From Sulfurimonas lithotrophica (GTDB taxonomy: Bacteria > Campylobacterota > Campylobacteria > Campylobacterales > Sulfurimonadaceae): 64,000 nucleotides of DNA. The stretch covers positions 62,001-126,000 of the forward strand of contig NZ_CP043617.1 in NCBI RefSeq assembly GCF_009258225.1, written 5' to 3'. This document shows, one piece after another, positions 8,982 through 17,920 of the stretch. A program made the position numbers and the translations under genes. Position 1 is the first letter of the stretch, and each line of letters opens with the position of its first letter. The notes beneath the pieces are model-generated. The model saw only the letters and a program-made list of their open reading frames with translations. It did not search any database and was not told the DNA's origin.

Positions 8982-10046
8982 ATGGCTTTTTCAAAAGAAA
9001 ATAGACAAGGCACGATTTCTGGAATCATATTTGTTGCTATATTTGCAGCAGCAGCAACTATGATTGCAGACATATCAGCCGTAAAATCATTAGGTATATC
9101 TCCACTGGTTATAGGTATAGTTATGGGTATATTTTATGCAAATACCCTGCATAATAAAATTCCTTCTGAATGGGGTACGGGTATTACATTTTCAGGTAAA
9201 AAAATACTTCGTTTTGCCATAGTTTTTTATGGATTTCGTATCACGTTTCAGCAGATTGCAGATGTCGGTATGAGTGGTTTTATGGTTTCGCTTATTATGC
9301 TTAGTACGACATTTATCTTAGGCTCTTATTTAGGTTATAAAATATTTAAAATGGAAAAAGATACTGCGATGCTTACGGCAAGTGGTGCATCGGTCTGTGG
9401 TGCAGCAGCTGTTTTGGCAACTGAACCTGTTTTAAAAGCAGAGGGTCATAAAACTGCTATTGCAGTTTCAATGGTTGTACTTTTTGGTACTATCTCTATG
9501 TTTTTATATCCTGTATTGTACGCATCTATAATTGAGCCTGCAACCGGTTTTTTACATATGAGTCCTCAAGAATTCGGTATCTACGTAGGTGGAACAATTC
9601 ATGAAGTTGCACAAGTTGTTGCAGTCCCTGCATCTGTAGTCGGTGCACCTGCCGAGATGGCAAATTCTGCCGTTATCGTTAAGATGACAAGGGTAATTAT
9701 GATAGCTCCGATGCTTATTATCCTTGGTATTTATCTTTCATACTCAGCTAAGAAAAGTGGTGGAGAGGCTGCAAAAGTTGGACTTGTTATCCCATGGTTT
9801 GCTGTTTACTTTATTGGTATGGCTGGATTTAACTCACTGCAAATTGTTCCGCAAAATATAGTTGACGTAATAAATGAGATAGATACTTTTTTACTTACAA
9901 TGGCAATGACCGCTTTAGGTATGGGTACTATATTTGCAAAATTTAAAGGTTTGGGTTTAGCACCGCTTTATACTGCCGGAGCAATGTTTGCTTGGTTAGT
10001 TGCTGGCGGATTTATAATCACTAAACTGGTTGTTGCATTTTTTTAA
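8982..10046 (+). CDS. YeiH/UPF0324 family membrane transporter (putative sulfate exporter)
   Basis: A 354-residue polytopic protein with about ten hydrophobic helices. It has the family's conserved segments: SPLVIGIVMGIFYAN near residue 45, the TASGASVCGAAAV loop at about residue 140, and the GGTIHEVAQVVA motif around residue 205. The family is annotated as putative sulfate exporters or tripartite-like permeases but is poorly characterised. In a sulfur oxidiser, export of sulfur oxyanions would be plausible, but the location next to ccoG proves nothing. It has its own promoter-like box and a good AGGAAA ribosome site. Confidence 0.85.
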   Translation: MAFSKENRQGTISGIIFVAIFAAAATMIADISAVKSLGISPLVIGIVMGIFYANTLHNKIPSEWGTGITFSGKKILRFAIVFYGFRITFQQIADVGMSGFMVSLIMLSTTFILGSYLGYKIFKMEKDTAMLTASGASVCGAAAVLATEPVLKAEGHKTAIAVSMVVLFGTISMFLYPVLYASIIEPATGFLHMSPQEFGIYVGGTIHEVAQVVAVPASVVGAPAEMANSAVIVKMTRVIMIAPMLIILGIYLSYSAKKSGGEAAKVGLVIPWFAVYFIGMAGFNSLQIVPQNIVDVINEIDTFLLTMAMTALGMGTIFAKFKGLGLAPLYTAGAMFAWLVAGGFIITKLVVAFF

Positions 10047-10152
10047 CAATTTAAGGAGCCTACATTTGGAAAATGTAGAGCCCGTAAAATTGTAATAAAC
10101 TAAAAAAATGTACATTAAATTAAAATGTCGTAGTTGTTTTTTAACAATTTAA
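10039..10152. repeat. 16-base direct repeat and hairpin in the gap after the YeiH-family gene
   Basis: TTTTTTAACAATTTAA occurs at 10039-10054 (spanning the stop codon) and again at 10137-10152. Between them lies a hairpin (10060-10067 with 10071-10078, 8-base stem, 3-base loop). The rest of this 224-base gap shows no gene; a TATAAT at 10234-10239 probably serves the next operon. The repeat could mark an old duplication or deletion junction. Confidence 0.45.
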
Positions 10153-10270
10153 AATTTTGGCATCTTTAAGAGTTTCATTAATATAGACGATACTTATATC
10201 GCTGGTTTAATAAAACTCTATAAAATAAAACTATATAATCAAAACAGAAAACTATATAGGAAGCAAAAAG

Positions 10271-10738
10271 ATGTCATATTTACCGAATACTTTAAACTCT
10301 TTTTGGCTATGGAAAGAGGTTTCAAAAAAACTAGGTGTCAGTAATCCGGCATATAAATACTGGAGGGATACACCAAATATTAAATTAAATAATAAATACG
10401 TTTTTGTAAAAAAAGACACCCTTCCAAAAAAGCATCAATATATAGAACCTATTTTAACTGATCTGTCGGGACATCTTCCTATTAAATTTGCATCTGACCA
10501 GTTGCATGTAAATGAGCATATATTTTCTTATGAGAAAATGAAGTTGCATCGCGAATTTGAATATAAATTTGTTGAAGACGTAAAATTTGTGAATATAAAA
10601 AAATTTTTTAGAGAAAACGGAATATATATTCCAAAAAACTCCATTGTGCAACTAGGTAAGTTAAAAGATTTGGATTTAGCCGCATCAAGTGCATTTTACA
10701 GATTAAAAGATGATTACGGGGTAGTAATTTACGAATGA
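10271..10738 (+). CDS. Hypothetical protein, possible helix-turn-helix N terminus
   Basis: I do not recognise this 155-residue soluble protein. The first 50 residues (a helix, then KEVSKKLGVSNPAYKYWRD) look like the recognition part of a MerR- or excisionase-like DNA-binding fold in which a lookup helix is followed by a wing, but no domain can be assigned with confidence. There is no signal peptide or membrane segment. It overlaps the start of the LapB-like gene by 4 bases (ATGA), so the two are translationally coupled. Confidence 0.6.
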   Translation: MSYLPNTLNSFWLWKEVSKKLGVSNPAYKYWRDTPNIKLNNKYVFVKKDTLPKKHQYIEPILTDLSGHLPIKFASDQLHVNEHIFSYEKMKLHREFEYKFVEDVKFVNIKKFFRENGIYIPKNSIVQLGKLKDLDLAASSAFYRLKDDYGVVIYE

Positions 10739-11781
10739 ATAGTTTTTTTATAGAGTTTCGTGACCCACTCTTTGGCATCATAGTCTTTTTTGTTTTAGTA
10801 TTTTTGATTACTATATCCTCATACTGGTGGGCAAAATATAAAAATAAAGAACATACAAAATCATTAGATAATTTTTTAAATGATTTTAAAACCATACCCT
10901 CTTCAAAAGATATTGAACTGCTTGTGTCTAAAGGGGAAATGAGTGAAAAGTCCTGGTTACTTTTAGCGGCACTTTATTCAAAAAACGGTGATTTTGAAAA
11001 AAGTATAGAGATATATTCCGAACTCTTAAAAGTGACGGATAAAACAAACGTAAGAGAGATAATGTATCTCCTTGGACGGACATATTTTAAAGCAGGTTTT
11101 TTGGAGCGTTCAAAAAAAGTTTTTTTAACAATACTAAAAGATAATCCACGTTCGCCAAACGTACTACATAACTTACTTTTAGTATATGAATATATGAAAG
11201 ATTACGACAGTGCATTAGAGGTATTGGAACCTTTGGATGAGCTAAAAAGTGATATCGAGCTGGATGCGCAGTATTTAAAAGCTATTAAAATCATCCATTC
11301 GACTAAAATGGATAATGATGAAAAAGCAAAAGAACTTCTTAAAATAAACAAAAAAAACGGAAATCTTACATATATGATATTTGAGTATCTATTCAGAAAT
11401 AACCCGCCGTTGGCATGGAAAAATTTAGACAGTTCAAAAAGTGAAATTCTAACCGACATATTTTGGAACCTGCAAAGAAAAGATTTGGATTTTGATATAA
11501 TTTCAAACAACGGATATCTAAGAGAGCTCTATAGTGCAAGAGGGGATATTTCAGATGTAACAAAAAGCAATGTATTTGAGTTTGACGTATTAATTAACTT
11601 AGGTAAAAAAAGCAGTGCTACACTGAGCTTTGAATATATTTGCGATAATTGTAAGCATATTTTTCCTTTTGCATTTAACAGATGTTCAAATTGTCACTCT
11701 ATCGATACAATAAATATTGAAATATCTTTGGTAAAAAATTTTAATAGGGACTTTTGTGAAGAAAATAACTCTTTTCAGTGA
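10735..11781 (+). CDS. LapB/YciM-like TPR protein with rubredoxin-type zinc ribbon
   Basis: A 348-residue protein with one N-terminal transmembrane helix (about residues 9-28). An array of TPR-like helix pairs follows (for example WLLLAALYSKNGDFEKSIEIY and the YLLGRTYFKAGFLERSKKVF region). The C terminus carries YICDNC and CSNCHSIDTI: two CxxC pairs about 14 residues apart. This layout is that of LapB (YciM), which controls LPS synthesis by regulating LpxC turnover through FtsH. The sequence is divergent, so the LPS role is inference. It immediately precedes rnhA, whose GTG start lies 26 bases inside its 3' end. Confidence 0.65.
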   Translation: MNSFFIEFRDPLFGIIVFFVLVFLITISSYWWAKYKNKEHTKSLDNFLNDFKTIPSSKDIELLVSKGEMSEKSWLLLAALYSKNGDFEKSIEIYSELLKVTDKTNVREIMYLLGRTYFKAGFLERSKKVFLTILKDNPRSPNVLHNLLLVYEYMKDYDSALEVLEPLDELKSDIELDAQYLKAIKIIHSTKMDNDEKAKELLKINKKNGNLTYMIFEYLFRNNPPLAWKNLDSSKSEILTDIFWNLQRKDLDFDIISNNGYLRELYSARGDISDVTKSNVFEFDVLINLGKKSSATLSFEYICDNCKHIFPFAFNRCSNCHSIDTINIEISLVKNFNRDFCEENNSFQ

Positions 11782-12193
11782 CGGAAGTGCATTAGGTAAT
11801 CCCGGTCCCGGCGGATATGGCGTAGTACTAAGATACGCAGGCAAAGAAAAAGAACTAAGTGGCGGCGAAGCCCATACGACAAATAATAGAATGGAATTGC
11901 TTGGTGCCATAGAAGGACTTCGTGCTTTAAAAGAACCTTGTGACGTAGAGATAATATCCGACTCGTCTTATGTTGTAAAAGGTATAAATGAATGGTTGTC
12001 CGGATGGATAAAAAAAGATTTTAAAAAAGTTAAAAATATTGATTTATGGAAAGAGTATATTGAAGTCTCAAAGCCTCATAAAATAAGTGCACTATGGGTT
12101 CGCGGACATAACGGACATGATGAAAACGAACGTTGTGATAAACTAGCACGAGATGAAGCCGAGAGGCAAAAAGAATTACTGGAGAATAGTTAA
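11756..12193 (+). CDS. rnhA: Ribonuclease HI
   Basis: A 145-residue RNase HI with all acidic catalytic positions visible: [14 protein letters not shown] at the N terminus, the glutamate in NNRMELLGA, the aspartate in ISDSSYV, and the C-terminal [14 protein letters not shown] loop. It removes RNA from RNA-DNA hybrids. The start is GTG at 11756, preceded by TAGGGA, and lies within the 3' end of the TPR gene. Its stop codon overlaps the rnc start by one base (TAATG). Confidence 0.96.
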   Translation: MKKITLFSDGSALGNPGPGGYGVVLRYAGKEKELSGGEAHTTNNRMELLGAIEGLRALKEPCDVEIISDSSYVVKGINEWLSGWIKKDFKKVKNIDLWKEYIEVSKPHKISALWVRGHNGHDENERCDKLARDEAERQKELLENS

Positions 12194-12873
12194 TGTCAAA
12201 TGATATTAAGAGCCTCGAGAAGGCCTTGGGTTACAGTTTTAAAACTCCAAAGCTCATTACCGAAGCACTGACGCATAAAAGTTATAAACAGCCCTACGAT
12301 AATGAGCGTTTAGAATTTTTAGGAGATGCAGTATTGGATTTGGTTGTGGGTGAATATCTGTATAAAAAATTTCCAACTTCGGATGAAGGAAAATTATCTA
12401 AAATAAGAGCTTCATTAGTAAATGAAGACGGGTTTAATAAATTAGCAAAGTATTTGAATTTAGGCGATTATATATATTTATCAAATGCCGAAGAAAAAAA
12501 TGGAGGCAGAAAAAAGGCATCTTTGCTTTCAAATGCATTTGAAGCTGTTATGGGGGCCATATATTTAGAAGTGGGTTTAGAAAAAGTTCGTGATGTTGCA
12601 CTTGACTTGATAGAAAAAAACTACGAGACGATATCTCTTGATGAGTTATTTAAAGATTTTAAAACATCTTTGCAAGAGATAACACAGGCAAGATTTGGAA
12701 TTATTCCGGAGTATGATGTTATAGCATCCAGAGGCCCTGATCATAAAAAAGAGTTTGAAGTAGCAGTCGTAATAAATAATAAAGAATATGCAAGAGCTGT
12801 CGGAAAAAGTAAAAAGATAGCACAACAAGAGGCCGCAAAAGTTGCGGTTAGTATGTTAAAGAAGGAAAAGTAG
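12193..12873 (+). CDS. rnc: Ribonuclease III
   Basis: A 226-residue RNase III with the signature [12 protein letters not shown] near residue 40, the second acidic cluster in the [13 protein letters not shown] segment around residue 120, and a C-terminal double-stranded RNA-binding domain (from about residue 155, ending in the [14 protein letters not shown] helix). It processes rRNA precursors and double-stranded RNA. It sits in a rnhA-rnc-aroC block with single-base overlaps on both sides, an order also known from Helicobacter pylori. Confidence 0.97.
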   Translation: MSNDIKSLEKALGYSFKTPKLITEALTHKSYKQPYDNERLEFLGDAVLDLVVGEYLYKKFPTSDEGKLSKIRASLVNEDGFNKLAKYLNLGDYIYLSNAEEKNGGRKKASLLSNAFEAVMGAIYLEVGLEKVRDVALDLIEKNYETISLDELFKDFKTSLQEITQARFGIIPEYDVIASRGPDHKKEFEVAVVINNKEYARAVGKSKKIAQQEAAKVAVSMLKKEK

Positions 12874-13946
12874 TGAATAGTTTTGGCCAGAAGTTAAGGT
12901 TTTCAACATTCGGTGAATCTCACGGTGTTGCACTTGGTTGTATTTTAGACGGAGTACCGGCAGGACTTAAGATAGATGAAAAGTTTATTCAATCTGAACT
13001 TGACCGTAGAAAACCCGGAAAAAGCGAGTTTGAAACAGCAAGAAAAGAGGCTGACAAAGTCGAGATACTAAGTGGTGTATTTGAGGGTTTAAGTACGGGT
13101 ACGCCTATAGCTATGGTTATCTATAATACAAATCAAAAATCTAAGGACTACTCAAACATAAAAGATATTTTTCGTCCAGGTCATGCGGATTTTACATACT
13201 TTCACAAATACGGTTTACGCGATTACCGCGGCGGAGGCAGAAGTTCAGCCCGTGAAACGGCAGCACGTGTTGCAGCGGGTGCTATAGCAAAACTTATGAT
13301 AAAAGAGCTAGGTATTGAAGTAAAAAGCGGAATTTGTGAAATTGACGGTATTAAGTCCAAAAACTTAAACTACGAAGCTGCAAAAAAAAGTATTATATTT
13401 GCTTTGGATGCAGAGATGGAAGATGCTCAAAAAGAAGCGATTTTAAATGCTAAAAATGAGCATGACTCAGTCGGTGGTGTATCACGTGTAAAAATTAGCG
13501 GCGTACCCGTAGGTCTTGGACAGCCGCTTTATTATAAACTTGATGGAGTTTTGGCAGATGCCATGATGGGGATAAATGCAGTCAAAGCGGTCGAGATAGG
13601 AGATGGCATACTCTCATCATCGGCTAAAGGCTCGGATAATAATGACGAGATTCGCTCAAACGGCTTTGAGTCCAATCATGCAGGCGGAATACTCGGAGGT
13701 ATCAGTAACGGTGACGATATAATTTTAAATGTGCATTTTAAGCCGACCCCTTCTATATTTAAAGAACAGCATACCGTAAATACAAAAAACGAGGAATTAG
13801 ACTTTTCGCTAAAAGGAAGGCATGACCCATGTGTAGCCATAAGAGGGACAATAGTATGTGAAGCTATGGCTGCTTTAGTTATAGCGGATATGTGTTTGCT
13901 AAATATGGGATCAAATATGGACGGTATTTTAAAATACTATAAGTAA
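12873..13946 (+). CDS. aroC: Chorismate synthase
   Basis: A 357-residue chorismate synthase converting EPSP to chorismate in the last common step of aromatic amino acid synthesis, with reduced FMN as cofactor. Conserved blocks include GESHGVALGC near the N terminus, the RPGHADFTY and YRGGGRSSARETAARVAAG segments around residues 105-135, and RHDPC near residue 315. The start is GTG (TAGTG overlap with rnc). A small gene follows in the same frame 9 bases after the stop. Confidence 0.97.
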   Translation: MNSFGQKLRFSTFGESHGVALGCILDGVPAGLKIDEKFIQSELDRRKPGKSEFETARKEADKVEILSGVFEGLSTGTPIAMVIYNTNQKSKDYSNIKDIFRPGHADFTYFHKYGLRDYRGGGRSSARETAARVAAGAIAKLMIKELGIEVKSGICEIDGIKSKNLNYEAAKKSIIFALDAEMEDAQKEAILNAKNEHDSVGGVSRVKISGVPVGLGQPLYYKLDGVLADAMMGINAVKAVEIGDGILSSSAKGSDNNDEIRSNGFESNHAGGILGGISNGDDIILNVHFKPTPSIFKEQHTVNTKNEELDFSLKGRHDPCVAIRGTIVCEAMAALVIADMCLLNMGSNMDGILKYYK

Positions 13947-13955
13947 GGAATAGTT

Positions 13956-14087
13956 TTGAATAAAGAAGATATAAAAAAACAACTTCAAAAAGATATAGAG
14001 ATTTATATAAAAGATGCCTCAAATATAGAACCGTATATAAAAAGTATGAATTCTTTAAATAAATGGCTAGACGAGATAAAAAAATAA
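13956..14087 (+). CDS. Small ORF, candidate antitoxin (43 residues)
   Basis: A short frame starting at TTG (13956) with a well-placed AAGGA six bases upstream. The peptide is lysine-rich and helical, with a KDIEIYIKDASNIEPYI core, a conserved-looking tryptophan (NKWLDEIKK) and no recognisable domain. Its TAA overlaps the ATG of the following RelE/ParE-like gene (TAATG), the coupling expected of an antitoxin-toxin pair. Because aroC ends in the same frame only 9 bases earlier, I considered read-through, but the ribosome site supports a real start. Assignment as antitoxin is from position only. Confidence 0.5.
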   Translation: MNKEDIKKQLQKDIEIYIKDASNIEPYIKSMNSLNKWLDEIKK

Positions 14088-14362
14088 TGAAGATTTTGTG
14101 TACCGAAACTTTTGAGAAACAATTAAAACATATATTAAAACCTATGGCTAACCAAAATTTTGAAGATACAAAAAAGTTTAAAACGTATCTCGATACAATT
14201 TTGATAAATATACCTACAAAAGCTGCAAAATATAAAAAATCTGTTTACTATGATAATGAGAATGTAAAAGATGTAGAATATGAACAATATACCATAGTTT
14301 TCTATATAGACGAGCTAAATAATAGCTATGTGATTTTAGGAATATTTGATAAAAATAACTAG
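14087..14362 (+). CDS. RelE/ParE-superfamily toxin-like protein
   Basis: A 91-residue protein; I start it at the ATG at 14087 (MKILCTETFEKQL), which overlaps the stop of the small upstream gene, rather than the upstream in-frame ATG at 14063. The pattern (N-terminal strand, TETFEKQLKHIL helix, a long helix, then the VYYDNENVKDVEYEQYTIVFYID strands and a final VILGIFDKN strand) matches the RelE/ParE fold, whose members are mRNA endonucleases or gyrase poisons. Catalytic residues are not conserved well enough to say which. It is the last gene of the rnhA-rnc-aroC transcript. Confidence 0.55.
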   Translation: MKILCTETFEKQLKHILKPMANQNFEDTKKFKTYLDTILINIPTKAAKYKKSVYYDNENVKDVEYEQYTIVFYIDELNNSYVILGIFDKNN

Positions 14363-14625
14363 TACGAACCCCTTTGTATAAGCCTAAATAATAAGCTGTA
14401 TTATTGTGTGTAATATAATAAGTTATTATCTAAATTACTCTCACTTATACCATGTTTTTTGTGTCAATTAGTAACAAGATATATCACATTTATATCACTG
14501 TATCACAAAAAAAACACATTTTGCAAAATAAATAATGATACAATGACAGAGTTTAATTTCACTATATTAATAAAATAATAACTGAAATTCAAAGATATTA
14601 AAATTATAAATACGAAGGAGAAAGT

Positions 14626-15942
14626 ATGGATAATAAGAAATCTGAAAAAGACTTAGAAGCATCTAGCAGAAGAGATTTTTTTAAAAAAACTGCCATAATG
14701 TCAGCAGTAGCTCTTAGCGGAACAAGTCTCGCAGCATCAGAAGACGATCATGCTATTATGCACCACCCTAAATGGGGTCAAACATGGGGTGATCCGATAA
14801 CGAAAAATCTTTACGGTGTACCGTCAAAGTATGAGCATAATGTAACTAGAAGATATACAAAACTATTAGCTTCCGGTAACTATAGAGCATCTATCGCAGT
14901 TACACCGATTCATGAATCAGAAGGTATTATCACACCAAACGGTCTTTTCTTTTCACGTGCTCACGGTGGTGTAGCACATATAGATCCAAATGAATTTCGT
15001 TTAATGATTCACGGTTTAGTTGAAAAACCGATAGTGTTGACATTAGATCAACTGAAACGTTATCCAAGCGTTACGCGTACTCACTTTATCGAGTGTCCTG
15101 CAAACGGCGGACAAGAGTGGCGTGCTCCGCAGTTTAATTCTCTACAATTTTCCAAAGGTTTTATGAGCTGTGCACAGTGGACAGGTGTGTATATAAAAAC
15201 AATTTTAAAAGACTTAGGTCTTAAACCTGAAGCTCAGTGGATGCTTGCAGAAGGTAGCGATAACTCTGAAATGGGTCGTACTGTTCCTTTAGACAAAGTT
15301 CTTGATGATGCAATGATTGTTTGGGGTCAAAACGGCGAGGCACTTCGTCCTGAACAAGGTTATCCTGTTCGTCTTCTTCTTCCGGGTTGGGAAGGAAATT
15401 TATGTGTGAAATGGCTTAAACGTTTAGAATTCTCAGACGAGCCTTGGTATGCTAAAGAAGAGACTTCAAGATATACGGCTCTTAAGCCAAGCGGAAAAGC
15501 TATACAACATTTTTATGCAAACGAAGTTAATTCAACGGTAGTTAAACCGTCTCCTGAAAAACCATGGACAGATCTTAAAGAAGGCGATGTGGTAGAAATT
15601 GAAGGTCTTGCATGGTCTGGAATGGGCACTATTACACGTGTTGATTTATCATTTGACGGTGGTAACAACTATGTAGAAGCTAAACTAAAAGGTCTTGTCC
15701 TTCCAAAATGTTGGACTCGTTGGTCTTACCTATATACAATACCTAAAGGTTTCAAACATACTAACGGTAAACAACTATTACTTACATCTCGTGCAATGGA
15801 TGATGCAGGTTATATTCAACCGACCGTTCAGCAAGAAGTTGATATGATGGGTGTTGAGTCAATTTACCATAGAAACGGTATAGAAACTTGGGAAGTAAAT
15901 GAAAAAGGAGAGGTAAACCATGTTCAAATTAGAAAAGTCTAA
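14626..15942 (+). CDS. soxC: Sulfur dehydrogenase molybdenum subunit SoxC
   Basis: A 438-residue sulfite-oxidase-family molybdoprotein. The N terminus has a Tat signal (SRRDFFKK followed by a hydrophobic stretch), as needed for export of a folded Mo protein. The cofactor-binding cysteine is in HFIECPANGG (Cys157), followed by the dimerisation domain in the C-terminal third. With the cytochrome SoxD it oxidises the SoxY-bound sulfane sulfur in the periplasm, allowing complete oxidation of thiosulfate to sulfate. It starts with an AAGGAG ribosome site and overlaps soxD by 23 bases. The 263-base upstream gap contains no gene; a TACAAT at 14539-14544 is a weak promoter candidate. Confidence 0.95.
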   Translation: MDNKKSEKDLEASSRRDFFKKTAIMSAVALSGTSLAASEDDHAIMHHPKWGQTWGDPITKNLYGVPSKYEHNVTRRYTKLLASGNYRASIAVTPIHESEGIITPNGLFFSRAHGGVAHIDPNEFRLMIHGLVEKPIVLTLDQLKRYPSVTRTHFIECPANGGQEWRAPQFNSLQFSKGFMSCAQWTGVYIKTILKDLGLKPEAQWMLAEGSDNSEMGRTVPLDKVLDDAMIVWGQNGEALRPEQGYPVRLLLPGWEGNLCVKWLKRLEFSDEPWYAKEETSRYTALKPSGKAIQHFYANEVNSTVVKPSPEKPWTDLKEGDVVEIEGLAWSGMGTITRVDLSFDGGNNYVEAKLKGLVLPKCWTRWSYLYTIPKGFKHTNGKQLLLTSRAMDDAGYIQPTVQQEVDMMGVESIYHRNGIETWEVNEKGEVNHVQIRKV

Positions 15943-17056
15943 ATTATTAATCTCTGCTTCAGCAGTTAGTTTAGCTGCTTTGTTCGCAGCAGGATGTATG
16001 GGTAATGCTGCACCGGGTAATGCAAACGTTGCTACTGCGGCTGATATTGCCGGTGGTGTTATCTATCCAATAGAAAATGGAAAAACAGGACCATATGCGG
16101 TAAATGAAAAAGCATTGGCAAACAGTGTTTATCAAGGTCGTGTACCGACTGCAAATGAGTTAAAAGCTTGGGATAAAGATATTCAGGCAGGTGGTAAAGG
16201 TTTACCTGAAGGTGAGGGTTCTGTCGAAGAGGGCGAAGAACTTTATGAAGCTCAATGTGTAATGTGTCACGGAGATTTCGGTTCAGGCGGTGGCGGATAT
16301 CCGGCATTATCAAAAGGTAATGCTTATGCTGGTCAAAAAACTTTAACAAATAATAGATGGAAAGACCCTGAAGCTGACGGTCCTTCACGTTTCTTCGGTT
16401 CATACTGGCCAGAAGCTAGTACAATGTGGTGGTATATTAAAGATGGTATGCCTCATCCAAAATCTAAAACTCTAACAAATGACGAAACATATGCACTAAC
16501 TGCATATATGTTACTGATTAACGAGTTAAAAGTTGATGGTGAAGTAGTTGATGAGGAATTTGTTTTAAATAAAGAAAACTTTTCTAAAATCGAAATGCCT
16601 AATAAAGACGGTTTTGAACCAAATATAGAAGGTCCAAAAGCATTAGAAGATGTCCGTGCATATTATGCAAATCCTAAAAATTTTGGAGCTATAAAACTTC
16701 AAAAAGGTGAAGAACCTTGTATGACAAATTGTCAGCAAACTGATAATATTGTTCGTATTGCTAATGGCGGTATAGATGATTTTCATCCTCCAATGTCGGT
16801 TGAGAGATCTTTGCCAAAGGTTGAAAAAAAGGAAATTGATCCTAAAAAAGTATATGCTACAAACTGTGCAATGTGTCACGACAGTTATTTAGCACCTGGG
16901 TCTGGCGAATGGTCGGCTTTCACAGGAAAAGGTATGAAAAAAGTTCTTGCAAACGCAATTAAGGGTACATCAGGCGGTATGCCTGCTCGTGGTGGAACTA
17001 CACTTAATGATGCAGATATGAAAATTATGGTAGACTATATAGTCACAGGAAAATAA
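15920..17056 (+). CDS. soxD: Diheme cytochrome c subunit SoxD (predicted lipoprotein)
   Basis: A 378-residue periplasmic cytochrome with two heme c motifs, CVMCH at residues 113-117 and CAMCH at 316-320, each in a cytochrome c fold, with an extra CxxxC pair at 267-271. The signal peptide ends in FAAGC, a convincing lipobox (Cys26), so the protein is probably membrane-anchored. It is the electron acceptor of SoxC in the sulfur dehydrogenase step. Its start lies inside soxC behind an AAGGAG ribosome site, consistent with coupled synthesis of the SoxCD complex. Confidence 0.93.
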   Translation: MFKLEKSKLLISASAVSLAALFAAGCMGNAAPGNANVATAADIAGGVIYPIENGKTGPYAVNEKALANSVYQGRVPTANELKAWDKDIQAGGKGLPEGEGSVEEGEELYEAQCVMCHGDFGSGGGGYPALSKGNAYAGQKTLTNNRWKDPEADGPSRFFGSYWPEASTMWWYIKDGMPHPKSKTLTNDETYALTAYMLLINELKVDGEVVDEEFVLNKENFSKIEMPNKDGFEPNIEGPKALEDVRAYYANPKNFGAIKLQKGEEPCMTNCQQTDNIVRIANGGIDDFHPPMSVERSLPKVEKKEIDPKKVYATNCAMCHDSYLAPGSGEWSAFTGKGMKKVLANAIKGTSGGMPARGGTTLNDADMKIMVDYIVTGK

Positions 17057-17074
17057 AGAGAAGGATGATATATT

Positions 17075-17527
17075 ATGGATAGAAGAAATTTTTTAAGTTT
17101 TACACTAGGTTCATTAGCATTAGCAGCAATTCCTGCTAGTGTTAAAGCTGAGGATTATAGAAAGTTAAAACCGTCTGTATGGACTGCTCATACAGTTGAA
17201 GATGCTATTAAGAACCTATACGGTACTTTAGATATGACAATGAAAGGGGTTAAGTTAAAAACTCCTGATGTTGCTGCAAACGGTGGTGCAATCCCTGTTG
17301 ATTTTTCAACTAAGATTCCTGCTAAAACAGTGTCTGTATTTCAAGATGCAAACCCTGAGTCTGCTGTTATAGTATATGACGTAAATCCTTATGATATGAC
17401 TGATTACTCAATCAAAATCAAAATGGGTAAACCTGGAACTATTACCGTAGTTGTAGAGGGTCAAGACGGTAAGCTTTACGCTGCTAAAAAATCTTTAGAC
17501 GTTGCAAAAGGTGGATGTGAAGGTTAA
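17075..17527 (+). CDS. soxY: Sulfur carrier subunit SoxY
   Basis: A 150-residue SoxY with a Tat-type signal (RRNFLSF at the N terminus, cleavage near KAED). SoxYZ carries pathway intermediates on a C-terminal cysteine in a swinging arm. The expected ending is GGCGG; here it is GGCEG, with a glutamate directly after the carrier cysteine. The gene lies 18 bases after soxD and 47 before soxZ. Being next to soxCD, this is the SoxYZ copy of the second Sox cluster typical of Sulfurimonas; soxXAB are not in the window. Confidence 0.94.
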   Translation: MDRRNFLSFTLGSLALAAIPASVKAEDYRKLKPSVWTAHTVEDAIKNLYGTLDMTMKGVKLKTPDVAANGGAIPVDFSTKIPAKTVSVFQDANPESAVIVYDVNPYDMTDYSIKIKMGKPGTITVVVEGQDGKLYAAKKSLDVAKGGCEG

Positions 17528-17574
17528 TCCCTAACATCTCTTTTGAAAAATAACTGATAATATAAAGGAAAACT

Positions 17575-17883
17575 ATGAGAGTAAAAGCAAAATTAAAAAA
17601 AGGCGTAATCAAAGTTAAGTGTATGGCTAAACACGGAATGATTACATATAATCAAGCTGAGAAAAAAACCGGTAATAGAGATGATGCTAATTTTATCACT
17701 CACATGAGCGGTACAATTAACGGTAAAACTGTTATTGATATGTCAACTAGTCAGTTTTTATCTAAAAATCCTATTTTTAAATTCAAAATCAAAGGTGATG
17801 AATTTAAAGAAGGTGATACATTAAAGATGAGTTGGGTTGACCGTAAGGGTAAAACAGGTAAGGGTAAAGGTAAAATCAAGTAA
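17575..17883 (+). CDS. soxZ: SoxYZ complex subunit SoxZ
   Basis: A 102-residue SoxZ of normal length, without a signal peptide; SoxZ travels with the Tat-exported SoxY. The all-beta pattern is clear: basic N-terminal strand VKAKLKKGVIKVKCMAKHGM, the FITHMSGTINGKTVIDM region, and the C-terminal MSWVDRKGKTGKG strand. It binds SoxY and helps position the carrier arm. A good AAGGAAA ribosome site precedes the ATG. Confidence 0.94.
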   Translation: MRVKAKLKKGVIKVKCMAKHGMITYNQAEKKTGNRDDANFITHMSGTINGKTVIDMSTSQFLSKNPIFKFKIKGDEFKEGDTLKMSWVDRKGKTGKGKGKIK

Positions 17884-17920
17884 TTTACTTTTATCATGCA
17901 ATAACAATAAGGAAAATACA

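Noticed and set aside
14063-14086. Longer start for the RelE/ParE-like gene
   Set aside because: The upstream ATG has no ribosome site and lies inside the small upstream gene; the ATG at 14087 is stop-coupled to it.
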